DNA from: Avena insularis
Lineage: Eukaryota; Streptophyta; Magnoliopsida; Poales; Poaceae
Assembly: GCA_023614405.1 (NCBI GenBank)
Contig: CM042686.1
Coordinates: 466,396,740-466,460,739 of the forward strand
Direction of reading: 5' to 3'
DNA: 64,000 bases
The notes under the pieces were generated by a model. It saw only the letters and a program-made list of their open reading frames with translations, was not told the origin of the DNA and did no database searches. Position numbers and translations under genes: made by a program. Below, piece by piece: positions 34,622 through 46,761 of the stretch (within the stretch, counting starts at the first letter, position 1; each line of letters starts with the position of its first letter).

Positions 34622-35245
34622 ATGTTGATCCCTACTTTCACCCTGAAAGACCTTTCAATTGGTAGTGGTTCTATAATTGGGAAAGATAATATTGAAGAAT
34701 TCTTTAATCATGTTAGTAAACATGAGGATACTGAGGGTAGATCCCTTGTAGAACTTGCTCCAAACTATGAGGTTGCTGCAGCTTCTTTAATTCATATGTT
34801 AGAAGCTAGGTTTGTTAACCTCAACCCCTTAATGCAAGTAATGTTTCTTAAGCTTAAAGAAATTGAAGACCCTGAAAAGAGGGATTTTATTCTAGAAACT
34901 TTGTTTAAGGAGTTTTATGATGTTGCCAAGGAAGCTAGGAAAGTCTTTGAACGTTTCAATATGCTAGGCTCATGTGTAGATGTTGTTGGTACACGAGAAA
35001 AGATGAACAAAACCGAACCTAATGGGGAGGAACCTAAGATACCAATACCCTTTAAACTAGGAGCAAAACATGATGCCATAGAAGAGAATTTTGATTGGAT
35101 TGTTCCTGCAAACCCTTTTGATGAGAATAGTGAACCTAAGAGCATTGAGAGAGGATCCTCTAGAGATTATTTGGATGATATACCTTGCCTTTTTGAAAAT
35201 ATTTCTGGTATTGATCTTAATGCTTCTTCATTTGAGAACACTTGA
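34622..35245 (+). CDS. D1 ORF, unknown retrotransposon-borne protein (207 codons)
   Basis: An intact ORF starts at the ATG at 34622 (MLIPTFTLKDLSIGSGSI) and ends at TGA 35243-35245. It is the only protein of this element. I recognise no gag, protease, RT or env motif. It is hydrophilic and mainly helical in character, with ASLIHMLEARFVNLNPLMQ, a charged helix FILETLFKEFYDVAKEARKV, a Cys at SCVDVV and an acidic Pro-rich C-terminal third. There is no signal peptide or membrane segment. The last residues, LNASSFENT, and all following DNA are the same as at the end of the C gag-protease ORF, so the coding part was exchanged while the end was kept. D2 has a homologous copy (48671-49315) with very similar sequence, arguing that the ORF was under selection when the elements moved. 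Confidence 0.7.
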   Translation: MLIPTFTLKDLSIGSGSIIGKDNIEEFFNHVSKHEDTEGRSLVELAPNYEVAAASLIHMLEARFVNLNPLMQVMFLKLKEIEDPEKRDFILETLFKEFYDVAKEARKVFERFNMLGSCVDVVGTREKMNKTEPNGEEPKIPIPFKLGAKHDAIEENFDWIVPANPFDENSEPKSIERGSSRDYLDDIPCLFENISGIDLNASSFENT

Positions 35246-38020
35246 TTCTTTCTTTGCTTCTTCTGCCTAACTTAAAGGCGTTAAAGAAAAGTACTTATTG
35301 GGAGATAACCCAAAAGTTTTATATGAGTCTTGAAAGTTATTTACCTCTCCTTATCCTTTTTATTTGCTTTTTGTGCCAAGAGTAACCTCTAATGAGAGAG
35401 AAGTAATGATTAGGAAAGTTGCTGTCCCGAAATAGATTTATGTGCTTCACCGTAAAAATTCGTGCAAAATCTCTGAACGTCTTTTTGAGGCGTGAATTTT
35501 TGTGCTTCTGACCCAGGTTGTTTTCTAACTTTTGTTAGTTCAACACTTTTTGTTTTGAGCAACAGAAGGTCTTCTAAAAAATTCGTCTTTACCTGCTGGT
35601 CTGTTTTGACAGATTTCTGCCATTTTCTGTATTTGCTTCTTGTTGGTTCCTTTTTGAGTTCTTTTGGGGAATTGAGCTCTTTGAGGGAAGTGCTACAGTA
35701 GCTAGTGTTATAATTGAAGTTTATTTGGTGTTAGAACTGAACCTTAAGACTTATTTATCTTAATTGCACTAATGTTGCTAATTAAGATTGTGTGAAGTTT
35801 TGTATGAAGGAAAATTTTCAGGTGTGTGGAAGGAATGAGTAATGAGATGAAGGATAGCCTAAAGCTCAAGCTTGGGGATGCCACTCATGTCACCCCAAGA
35901 AATATCCAAGAAGTACAAGCGTCAAAGCTTGGGGATGCCCAAGGCATCCCCTTCTTCATCAATAAAAATCCTAGGATTCTTCCAAATGCTTCATTTTATT
36001 GTTTCATGCACAATTGTGTTTTTCTTGGAGCGTCTTCTTTTTCGTTTTCGTTTTGGTTTTTTGTTTGCTTGGTTTGCTTAGTTTTCTGAATAAATTGGTT
36101 GGACCCCCTCTTTCATACATTGGGTTGCAAATAGTTTGGTTTGGTTTGGAAAAGAGTAGGAAAGTTCATCCTTATGTGGTAAAAAGAGCTTGTTTTTGAC
36201 TGTGGCCTATGCTCTGTCATGCCATGCTTGATATTGTTTTGGCTTTATGCTTAGTATTATTTGCTGTAGCATGACTTGTTATAAACAATTGAGATTGCTT
36301 AATGTGCCTTGGATGAATCATGCTTTGTTTTAGCATATTAAAGCATAGTATAGTGGTATTCTCCTTTGATGCTTTATTTGGGTTGACTTGGCACATGCTC
36401 ACACCATGTTATGACTTTCACAAGTCACCATAGCCTTTATGATCCTTTAGTTTTCAACTTGTAGTATCACTTTATGCTTTGATCAATGATGTTTTGTCGC
36501 TCTGCATGATTATGGCCATTATTGCTCTCTTAGTTTGTCGCTCCCAGTCTTTTGCTAGCCTCCATAACAAAGTATGAGTTCCACTCATGCATCCAACTCC
36601 CTAAACCAAGTTATTCCAAAGAGTCCACCATACCTACCTACTAGCTTAAGCTATTCCAAGTATATTCATGCTTTTGTTTACCTTCCAAATTAAACTTTTT
36701 ATGAGAAAACTAGTGATTAAAGCTCTCACGAACTTGATGGCACACTTTACTTTTCTTGCCCTTAATAAACTTGAACCATTGTGTTGTCTATGTTGTATAT
36801 GCTTGCACTTATTTGTTGGGGATTAGCAGAACCATGCTTTCGTGGGGAACGCTTTCAACATTGCACTTGGTACTTTACCTAGTTGATATCATGCTCTTTT
36901 GTATATGGATGTCGTCGGTGTGAAATGAAAGGGGAGCTTGTAAGTCCATGGAATTATGTATATGTGTTAGAGAAACGCCTGGGCCGCTGGTCTAATCCAT
37001 GCTGACATGGTGGAAACCTGCAGCGTAACCATAATGAGCTGTCTATGAAGCATTCTTCTTATAAAAAAAAGAGTCCTATATTGAGAAAAAAAAGAGAAAA
37101 GAGAACAAAAAGAGATACTATGAAAAGAGGAAAGAGAGAAAAAAGCACCATATTCCCATGGTAAATAAGAAGAATCTGAGATGCTCGTTATGCCTTGCCT
37201 TGTCATTTTGATATGGGGATTCTTCCGTATCATCGGGCAAGGGGTACCCCGTTGGCGGTTCTCTATGATACACATATACTTACAATGACAAGAACTTACC
37301 AGTGACTAAACTTGAGTAGCATGAGGAGCGGCCCTCGTATACAAGGGACACGAGATTTCTGACTTATACTTCCTCAAGCATGTACACCATAGTTTGTTCA
37401 CTTTAACCTTAATCACTTCAAGATGCTTATGATAGGGGCAATGAGAGCTGAAAGCTATAAGTACCATAATTTTTGGAATCTCTTTATGAGACTTGAATCC
37501 CTACTTCCTTTTATAAAGGCCTTTCTTCCACCATTATATTGAGTCTCCACCTTCTATCTTTATGCACTTACTTTGAGAGCATAGTGACCATTCTTAGTTC
37601 TATGTGCATTGCCCCAAGACCAGTTGATTGATGCATACTTCGATATTGCTTGTTTTAAACTATTTTATCTAGTCACTCTTATGAACTTTGAAGGTGTCCT
37701 ATGCATTTATATTTGCTACTCTTTGAGGGACAAGCTGAATACTATTATGCTATGTTTTCTTTATGTGAAACAAACAAACGTCTTGCAAAGCATTGTTATT
37801 CATGAATCTTTTGTTTGTGCATTTTCATGTTGCATCATAGTTTCTTTTCTTATTGCTAGAACTATGTCTTTCATATTATGATTGAAGTACTATGATCCCA
37901 GCTTTGAATGTTTTGAAAATACTTTGATCAAGTCTTTGATGGTGCATGTCACCTCAAAAATTATTCTTCTTTTTATCACTTACCTACTCGAGGACGAGCA
38001 GGAGTTAAGCTTGGGGATGT
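35246..38020 (+). other. D1 3' noncoding region with PPT copies and stem-loop
   Basis: The region is homologous to 12835-15527 of C (reversed) and 49316-51062 of D2. PPT-like AAGCTTGGGGATG copies occur near 35870, 35927 and 38007; the last abuts the 3' LTR. At 35931-35951 GGGGATGCC and GGCATCCCC form a perfect 9-bp stem with a 3-base loop. Small ORFs here are not conserved as proteins between copies. Confidence 0.75.
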
Positions 38021-39643
38021 TGATACATTGCAAATGTATCTATAATTTTTGATGTTCCATGCTTGGTTTTATCCACTTTCTTGTGTTTTGTTCCAACTTT
38101 GGAGTACTTTTCATATGATTTCTTGGACTAACCTATTAATAAGAGCCACAGTGCCAGCTGCCTGTTTTCTGCTGTTTTTGGTTCCAAGAAAGTCAGAAAA
38201 TGAATATTCTCGGAATTGGACGGGACAAAAGCCAAAGTGCCTATTTTTCTGGATGTCATCAAGTGCCAGAATACGAGACAGAGAGGGGCCAGGGGGCCAC
38301 CACACCACCTGGCCACGCCGCCAGGCCTAGCCCGCGCCAGGGGGTGGTGTGGCTACTCCCAGCACCCCCTCGGCCTCTCCTTCCGCCTATATATTGCCCT
38401 CGAGACGAAAACCCTAAGCGCCCGATCAAAAATCCATGAAATAGTCTGTAGCCGCCGTCATCTCCATCCCTAGATCGGGAGGGATCTGAAGCTCTTCCCG
38501 CACCACCGGGAGGGAATTCACCACAGGCCTTCTTCATCACCATGCAAGCCTCCGGTGTGATGCGTGAGTAGTTCATCCTTGGACTACGGATCCATGTAGT
38601 AGCTAGATGGCTGGTTTTCCTCCTTTGTGCTTTCTTGTCTAGATCTAGTGAGCTCCGTTTATGATCAAGATCATCTATTTGTAATTATGCATGTTGTGTT
38701 TGCGGGGATCCGATGGATATTGAGATGCTATTTCAGATTCATTATTGATTCTATCATGTCTTTGTTATTTGTGATTTTGCATGCTTTCCGTTGTTAGTAG
38801 CTATCTTGGCCAAGTAGATGCTAGCAACTCCAAGAGTTAGTATTTATGCTCGATAGTGGGTTCATGCCTCTAGTAATCTGGGGAAGTGACAGAAATCTCT
38901 AAGGTACTAGATATGCTGTTGCTACTAGGGAGAAAACAACAATCCTTTGTTCATAGAACAATCATATTGTTTACTTTACACGCAGTTCGTAAAGCAATAA
39001 TCTGTTGCTTGCAACTTAATACTGGAGGGGGTTTGGATGATAACCTGAAGGTGGATTATTAGTCATAGATGAAGTTGGATGGCGGTCTATGTATTATGTT
39101 GTAATGCCCAATCAAGTCTCAAAGGAGTCAAGATGATTAGTATATGCATGTATTGCTTTCTCGATGTTTGTCAATTGCCCCGCTGTAATTTGGTCACCCA
39201 GCATGTTATCTATCTAAGGAGAGCCACCTCTAGTGAACTATGGATCCCGGTCCTCTTTCTTTACATACAATCTATAAACTGTTTACTGCTTTGTGTTTAC
39301 TTTCTGCAAACTTTTACTTCTTTCCATTCGATACGTTTAATCCTTTGTTTTCCGCAAAACACGGTGAGATTGACAACCTCATCACAAGTTGGGGACAAAG
39401 TTCTGTGGTTGTGTTGTGCAGGTCTCCACGTTGCTACTAGCACCGGTAGTGCGCCCTGCCAAAGCTCAGCTAGTAACACCTTTGGGGTGTTTCCTTGCTC
39501 CTACTGGTTCGATTAAACCTTGGTTTCATAACTGAGGAAACCTTGTTGCTGTGCTCATCATACCTTCCTCTTGGGGTTCCCAAAGAGCTCTACATCAACA
39601 CCGCCATCAAGCATTTTTCTAGGCGCCATACACAGAGCCATCA
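38021..39643 (+). repeat. D1 3' LTR (1623 bp)
   Basis: It runs from TGATACATTG to GAGCCATCA and is followed by GTGGT. It contains the same embedded LTR-end/primer-site start as the 5' LTR (39603-39627), which proves that this is now a true part of the LTR. Confidence 0.92.
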
Positions 39644-39648
39644 GTGGT

Positions 39649-39995
39649 TTGGGTGGGCCTTGAATTTTCCTAATCTGAGTCACCATGCTCCAAAGATAGG
39701 TACGGCCCGGATCCTTCTGCGAACGTGTCTTGCCCATAGGCGGTCTGTGTGGGGCTTGATGAGTTTCCGACTTCCTGGCAGCTAGGACCCGAGTCAGTTT
39801 CATCGATGAAGATGTGGATGTCTCCGAAGGGGATGACGGAGCAGCACGTAGGGTTCGTCTTCACAGGCACCTAGAACTCATCTAGAGGTACGATCGGGAC
39901 GTTGCCGGAGAAGAGAACACGTATGATGGCTACGGTGTCGCCGATTCCTGCGAAGAGCTTGGACCTCGCCCGGTGTAGAGCTCGAAGCGCCTTTT
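39649..39995 (-). pseudogene. E3 leader and N-terminal polyprotein segment
   Basis: Between the primer site and the D1 insertion a minus-strand frame begins at the ATG at 39870 (MPVKTNPTCCSVIPFGDIHI). It stops at TAG near 39670 after EHGDSD, and in the same phase continues across the D1 insertion into gag-like domain 1. It is Ser/Thr/Gln-rich and I recognise no domain. The upstream 125 bp are untranslated leader. As the phase is kept over the insertion, the segment was probably the start of the gag polyprotein, but an alternative start further downstream cannot be excluded. Confidence 0.45.
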
Positions 39996-40013
39996 GCCCC
40001 ACGGTGGGCGCCA
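39996..40013 (-). other. Primer-binding site of E3
   Basis: On the minus strand TGGCGCCCACCGTGGGGC lies 2 bp after the LTR end CATGACA. This is the form found in many Tat-lineage elements of grasses; I did not verify which tRNA it matches. Confidence 0.75.
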
Positions 40014-40015
40014 AC

Positions 40016-40563
40016 TGTCATGGTATTGCCGACGAGTACACCATGGAGGGGTCCTCACAATGCGTGTTTAGAGACGTGGTGTAAGGTGGAGAGTTGGCGG
40101 GTACGAGGTAACAAAGCTTACCTAGGTTCGAGTCCCACAATGGTGGCGGAACTCTACTCTTGCTATAAATCACTATAATGGCAATACGTCGAGTTACAAA
40201 GATAGGTTCACTGTGCAAGGTGTTGCATGTTGTACATAGCAATCTGAGAGGTTGTGCCCTAAAGGCTCCCATAGGTCCGGTTTATAAAGGCACCAGAACC
40301 TAGGGTTACAGGGAAAGGACCTTGCCAGACAAGGTAAAGAGTCCTACACTAATACTAACTAGACTTTCGCGTTTTGCACTCCAAGGCTCCAAGTACGTCG
40401 GTGACTCCTGCGTAGCCTTCCTTTATCCGGCATGGGCCTCCCTTCTGGATCCATCTAACTGGGCCGCCTAGCAGGCCATAGGCCTTGCTACCAACTTTGG
40501 GCCACCCGGGTTATCCGGATTATGGATGTGCTATGGTGATACCCATTTAGCATATCCCCAACA
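40016..40563 (-). repeat. E3 5' LTR (548 bp)
   Basis: On the minus strand it runs from TGTTGGGGATATGC to CATGACA. A TATA box (TTTATAAA, about 40281-40288) lies in its middle, followed by the RNA start region. A related LTR begins at 63614. Confidence 0.82.
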
Positions 40564-40731
40564 AGTATGATAATTCTTTAATTATTTGTATATTTACATA
40601 AATTTGGATCTGAGTTCACAGATAGGTATCTAAAAGAATTGCTTTGATGAACCTGCTCATGTCCATGTGTCACACATGACCATCCAGAAGTCAAGGATAG
40701 TTAGGATGAAATTGGGAGACGGGTCAAAGAA
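40564..40731. other. Short spacer between E3 and F
   Basis: These 168 bp of A/T-rich DNA lie between the E3 and F LTRs. No feature is visible. It is either original target DNA or a remnant of an older element. Confidence 0.4.
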
Positions 40732-42594
40732 TGTTGGGGATCGGTGCGGAAAACAAAAAAATTCCTACGACGGAACCCTAGAAACTAGCCTAGCATCTAT
40801 CTATATAGTAATGCGGTAACGATCGATGTGTAGAGAATACATACCCTTGTAGACCGTACGTGGTTAACGTTCCGTGGGGAACGTGGTTGAAGTAGTCGTA
40901 CTCGTAGCCGACCTCAAGGTCGCGAAGCTCCTCGCAGGTCACCCCTTGCTCCTTCTTGATCTTCATCGTGCAACAGCTCCGGCTGACGACATTTAAGCGC
41001 CCCAAGTGTTGCACCTCGTGTCTTCGTACACATCTGGTGCACGATGAGACCTCTGGCTCCCCGATCCCGCCAGGAGTGCGGAAGTTGATATCCGGCTAGG
41101 AATCCCTGCAGCGCAACGGCGTACTGCAGGTGTGCCTCGATCGCACAGCCTAGACTTGGGGCCATGGTCACAAGGGCTAGAGAGAGAGAGAGGGAAGGAG
41201 GAAGTCAACCAAAGGACTTCTCCAAATATTGGTGTGTTTCATCCCACCCATGGGCACCCCTTTATATAGGGGGAGGGGGTGTGCCCTCCCCTTTGGGTTT
41301 CCCATGTGGGACTAAACAAGGGAGAGGGGGAGGCGCATGGGCCTTCATGGGCCAACCGGACTGGGGTGGGCCCCACCCCGCGCACAGCCCTAGGCTGGCC
41401 GGGTGGGCCCCCTTGAGGCTCCTGGGCCTTGGCCCTTTGGCCCTTGGCCCTTCCCCCCTTTGGTTTTTCCCTCATGGGCCTTTATTCACTAGGAAGTTTG
41501 GCCCATTAGTAGAATAACCCTTCAAATTAGATTTTAATGTTATATTTAATATTAATTACATTAATTAATATGTAAGTACATATTACAAAATCCGGCTTCA
41601 CCTGAAACACCTTCCGGTTCCCTTTCGATTTCCTCCGAACGACTTCGGATCTTTCCCGGAATGATTCCGGTCCTTTATTCTTTCTCCGAACAACTTCAAA
41701 TCTCTCTACGGAACGATTCTGGCTTTCTCTTTCTCTACTGTGATTCCATCTTACAAATGATCGCTATCATCGTACCCTTAAGTGTATCCTCTCACGGCCC
41801 GGGAATGCTCTAGACATGATCTGTATCAATGATCAACAGAGGGACCAGGGATATCCATGTGACCCCTATGAATTCCTGATGACAATGTCGTTTGAACCGT
41901 CTAAATGTAGCATCCTCTTCCTTTTGTTTCTCGATACAACTTATCTGAGATCCGATCATTGGTATCCCATACCTTTGTTCAATCTCGTTCACAACAAGTT
42001 CTGTTTTTCTTGTTACCGTGATATTACATCCCCGTGACCTAGTCACATGTTGCAACATTTATGGATGTAATATCACCAAGAGGGCTGTATGTATCTTTAC
42101 CCGTCATGTGGGTGAACAAATCCTGGTCTTGTAGTCACATGTCATCTACTGTTCCTTCGGAATACCCAACGTACACCTTTATGGCCACCACATTACCAGA
42201 TGACGGTTGATGCAGTCTAAGCAGCCTAGGGAAACAGTGAGTAATATGAGCTCACGGTCTAAGGAGAAGGAGTCTAGGTATAGCTGTTGCAACAATGAAC
42301 TAGATGACTTGATCGTGTTGCAATCCTTCTAGGAATGTCCAACCACATCATTCTCCAATGATATGATCTCGTTGTTAGTCGGCATAAATGCCCATGATCT
42401 TAAAACCCAGATCATCTTCGTGACCAACGAACTAGTATGAATAGAGGCTACTAGGGACTTGGTTGTTTCATACCACACCTGTACCAATGTTTCTACTTGG
42501 CACAGTTATAGCACAATATGAAACTATTATAAACTAATTGAGATATGATAATAAAAACCTATTTATTATTTGCCTCTAGGGCATATATCCTTCA
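40732..42594 (-). repeat. F LTR-a (1863 bp)
   Basis: Starts TGTTGGGGATC and ends CCTTCA on the plus strand. A TATA box on the minus strand (CTATATAAAGG) lies at about 41269-41279. The block at 41330-41460 is GC-rich and gives long spurious ORFs. Confidence 0.88.
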
Positions 42595-45500
42595 GTCTCC
42601 CACTTGCACTAGAGTACAAATAACCTAGCTTGCATTTTACTCATATAAACCATATACCATATGTGTTTACAGATCATGCATGCTCATGGGAAATGTCATG
42701 TCTATGTTCTATTTTACCAGATCATTATGTCTTTTGCAAATCATTAATGTCTTCCTAATTTTGACATTCACACCATTATCATATAATGGGTCGAAGTATT
42801 TCTTTGGTGACAAAGTGAGACTTTTGTTTCTAGTGTTTATGATGACGGTCGTTTGCACCGTTGTCATCTAAACTTCGAAACACACTTTGCTATCCTTTGT
42901 GTATATACTATAGTCATGGCAGCAGAACGAGGCCAGATTCCAGGAGCTTACAATGACGTTAGATCAACCTCGAGGGCTTTCTCATGGGCACTAGGCCCTG
43001 GGACACATCATTCTACGTTAAAAGCGAACTAGCCCCGCCATGCCATTATACATCACATCAGATGCAACATTTATACTTCTATATCTATGTAGATCCTAGT
43101 GCATGAAATGCATCTATGCCACTTACATTGCTTCTTGCCATTTAAGTACAAGCTTAATTCTGGTTCAGTGATCAACTCAGGAATCACTTAAAGACACGTT
43201 CAGTCAAGACTTTGTCCTACCAACCAGAACTTCGGGTCACATTTCGTCGAGTATACAACATGGTTATATGGAAGAACCTATGACTGGGGCATAGGAGATG
43301 CAACACATCTCTTTCTTTCAACCATAGTTGCAATACTAATTCAATGCTTCATATAGTAAGAACTTCTTTCTTACCTTATTCCATTCTGAGCTACTTCAGA
43401 ACCTTGCTTAGGACATTCTGAACATCTTTCAGAATCTAGTCCAGGAAGCATTCGACATTCAGTGTTTATTAAACTCACCAATCTATCTCGATAGATTTTA
43501 TTGTTTAATAACTTCAACTTCATCCTAAATTAAATACTATTAACACCAATCACATCATTCAGATATGTCGTCTACATATTCCAGAATGATTTCACGCTCC
43601 CACTCAAATATGACATTCATGTTTGAGATCCAGGGATTTCACTTAGCTCCCACTCAAAATATGTTAGCTACATATTATGAATTAGCCAAGCTGATTTGCT
43701 CCCACTCAAATCTAGGTCCTCTCAATAATCTTGGACATTCCAAAATTCTTTGATCATCATCAATTTTAGAATTCCACTAACGAGATTTCAATGACCATTC
43801 ATTTCTCGTACTTAGGTCCATCACGCTTCTTTGTATTTCGTAGGTATGTCTTGTTCAAAATATGACAAGTGAATCAACAATATAATTCTACAAACTTGTA
43901 GAATATATAGTTGAATCCTACTTTCTTTAGTAAAAGTATTCACTGAGAATTTATGATCATTATCATTGGTTTCTCCTCTATTTGTAGAGTTTGGTTTCAC
44001 GAAACAAATTCTGCTGCGCCACTCAACAATCCGGAGGTAAGGTCAAATACCTTGTTTTGATATTTTACTTTCTTCCACCTGTATCTTCATCAAGACACAT
44101 CAGCTTTGGACAACAACTGGTTTTCCCATTATGGACGATGCATTCATAGCTTCCTAAGAATGCTCTACAAAGACTTGTTTATTCGCCACGACTTCGACTT
44201 GTCGAAATCTCCAGAAACTCGAACGTACCATAACACTTGTGGTGTTGTTTCCACGAATCTGCAGATGTTCCTTTGTATTTCAAATGAGCGTTTGCTTATT
44301 TCGATCTCTAGCTCTAAATGATAACTATAACCCCGATAAGAGATAATATGTATCTAATACAAAATGATTATGATGTTTAGACATTTCAACATAGTTTGAA
44401 ATTGTCCAATTATCATAATTTGTGAAACATCTTTCACAAGTTCCTTTTTATGCTAAACTTAACTTGAATACTTTAGTCGTGTCGATCAAATCGAAGAGAC
44501 TTGTTAATTCAGTTAATTCAATATCACATTTAGTTATGAACTCATTTGAAAAATTCAAATCATTTCAAACTTATGTTTCATTAAGTAAATACGCTTATTC
44601 ACTTAAGTCCACAATTAACTAATGATTTCCACTATTTGTTGAAAATACGATAGATCACTATGTATGAGATTCAACATTTCTTCGCATATCACCGTTTTAC
44701 CAGAATGCGGAGTTTTAGTCATTCTACCTGAGAGGCATGGTTTTGCAAAGTCTCTAGATTAAGCATCTAGGACCCCGATCTTTCATAAAGAACCTGCAAT
44801 AACCAAAATGACTTAAACTGTAGTGTCATTATTAAACTTTGGATATCTTTTAGCATTCTAATCCTTTATAAATGTTTAGACCATTATCATTAACATAGTG
44901 ATGAGAATAACTTATTTATAATCATGATGTGACCATAAGGCATTGTTCATAAGAATAGTACAAACTGGTTTGTAACTTGTTCATATGAATAATCATCTTG
45001 CCAAAAGCAAGACACACAAATAAGGATTACAAATCTATATTCAAGTCCACTAATCCAAATGACAAACTTTGAGGAAAGAGGTGATGTCGGTCATCAACTG
45101 TTTTGCTTGCCGTCATCAAGTCACGTTGCCTCAAAACCAGCAATTCTCAAGCAGATCCTCCTGTTTTCACAAAACGGGACAAGTACCAAATACTTTGCAA
45201 ACTGCAACGAGTTTTGCAAGAACCACATTTATAATTTTGTATATCTAACATATCCCTTTTCATCCATGACGTCCATTTGCAATCAAGCTCTTCTAAGAGT
45301 TCTCAACTCTAATGCAAGATTCCTAAGTGTTTTTCCAAACATTCTCTTTTCATCCATGATGGAGGAAAACTCATCCAACGGCTCATATTCTATATGCCTT
45401 ATTTTGCAGAATACAAAATGTAGCCCAACTCTCCATCGAATGGAGAATGGCTTATTGGATGATTATGGAGAAAACACAAACATTCCAGAGTCATCTAATT

Positions 45501-46163
45501 ATCTCCTAATGGTTATCGTATCAAGAAGAAAAGATCACCTTTTACGAGGATACCTTAGGCGTGGGTATTAATGTATGAAGTTGGACCCTTTTGCTAAGTT
45601 CCAAATTAAGCAATATATTCCCATAGTCACAAAGGACCTCGACGGAATAGGCCATGATATACTAAGATATTTGCAAATAGACATCAAGACTAAGTTTATA
45701 ATAAGAGATCAATTTATAATTGGTCTCCACTAAATTGTCATCCCCTGGACGATTTTAGTGATCACATGATCCCTATCCTCTGAACCTCCCCTGATCGTCA
45801 CGGCCATCAGTGCATTATCAAAGGTAGACATTCGCACTAGAACCGTTTCTAAACTACGAACTTTCCAACCACAACATGGATCCGACAGTTGTCTCTGTTA
45901 CACCCCTTTCGGGGCCCTCGGTTGTAAATGCTATATCAACTATTGAATGAGAGACAGACAGCCGCTAGCCACTTATACGGTACAAGCCGTATGTTGAGGG
46001 TGGAACCAGTCTCGCGCACGAATACGCGTAAGGTCGGTCCGGGCCGCTTCATCAAACAATACCGCGATATAAACAAGTACACATTAGAGGGTAACAACTA
46101 AGGGATCAATGCCCACACAATACTTGCGCGTACTGGCCGTACAGCACTCCTACGTATAGATCG
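42595..46163 (-). other. F internal region, no recognisable genes
   Basis: The 3.6 kb are A/T-rich. Short recurring phrases such as GCTCCCACTCAAA (near 43595, 43648, 43700) occur. No gag, protease, RT or integrase motif is readable on either strand. The longest plus-strand ORF (45059-45571) is opposite to the element direction and has no family features. I conclude that this is a non-autonomous internal region or too decayed to read. Confidence 0.6.
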
Positions 46164-46175
46164 GCTCTGATACCA
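46164..46175 (-). other. Primer-binding site of F (tRNA-iMet)
   Basis: On the minus strand TGGTATCAGAGC directly follows the LTR end CCCCAACA with one base between. It is complementary to the 3' end of initiator tRNA-Met, the usual primer of Copia elements. Confidence 0.85.
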
Positions 46176-46176
46176 C

Positions 46177-46761
46177 TGTTGGGGATCGGTGCGGAAAACA
46201 AAAAAAATCCTACGACGGAACCCCAGAAACTAGCTTAGGATCCATCTATGTAGTAATGCGGTAATGGCCGATGCGTAGAGAGAATACATACCCTTGTAGA
46301 CCATACGCGGTTAACGTTCCGCGGGGAACATGGTTGAAGTAGTCGTACTCATAGCCGACCTCAAGGTCGCGAAGCTCCTCGCAGGTCACCCCTTGCTCCT
46401 TCTTGATCTTCATCGTGCAACAGCTCCGGCTCACGACATTTAAGTGCCCCAAGTGTTGCGCCTCGTGTCTTCGTACACATCTGGTGCACGATGAGACCTC
46501 TGGCTCCCCGATCCCGCCGGGAGTGCGGAAGTTGATATCCGGCTAGGAATCCCTGCAGCGCAACGGCGTACTGCAGGTGTGCCTCGATCGCACAGCCCAT
46601 ACTTGGGGCCATGGTCACAAGGGCTAGAGAGAGAGAGAGAGGGAAGGAGGAAGTTAACCAAAGGACTTCTCCAAATATTGGTGTGTTTCATCCCACCCAT
46701 GGGCACCCCTTTATATAGGGGGAGGGGGTGTGCCCTCCCCTTTGGGTTTCCCATGTGGGAC
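46177..46761 (-). repeat. F LTR-b, first part
   Basis: Aligns with LTR-a from 40732 to about 41312. It is interrupted at 46761 by D2. Confidence 0.88.

Larger units (their letters stand above)
32864..39643 (+). mobile_element. D1: non-autonomous LTR retrotransposon with an unknown ORF
   Basis: LTRs lie at 32864-34433 and 38021-39643. The target-site duplication GTGGT is perfect (32859-32863 and 39644-39648). The internal region has a tRNA-Asp type primer site, one 207-codon ORF of unknown function, a long noncoding region homologous to that of C, and a polypurine tract. No gag, RT or integrase is present. LTR and 3' region place it in the same family as C. It is inserted in E3 gag. Confidence 0.93.
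24095..40563 (-). mobile_element. E3: Tat-like Gypsy LTR retrotransposon, minus strand, 3' LTR outside window
   Basis: Read leftwards from 40563: LTR (TGTTGGGGAT to CATGACA), primer site TGGCGCCCACCGTGGGGC, leader, gag-like domain 1, linker, gag domain 2 with zinc knuckle, protease, RT, RNase H, archaeal-type RNase H, integrase and 3' noncoding DNA. The second RNase H between RNase H and integrase is known for the Tat lineage and supports that placement. E3 hosts E1 (at 24094), a solo LTR (29531-30932) and D1 (32864-39643). It is the oldest layer of this half of the window. Confidence 0.88.

Noticed and set aside
41164..41517. 117-codon Gly/Pro/Trp-rich ORF
   Set aside because: It lies in the GC-rich block of F LTR-a, and the homologous block in LTR-b (51045-51233) does not keep the frame.
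45059..45571. 170-codon plus-strand ORF inside F
   Set aside because: It is antisense to the element, has no motif, and the minus strand there shows only short unassignable relics.
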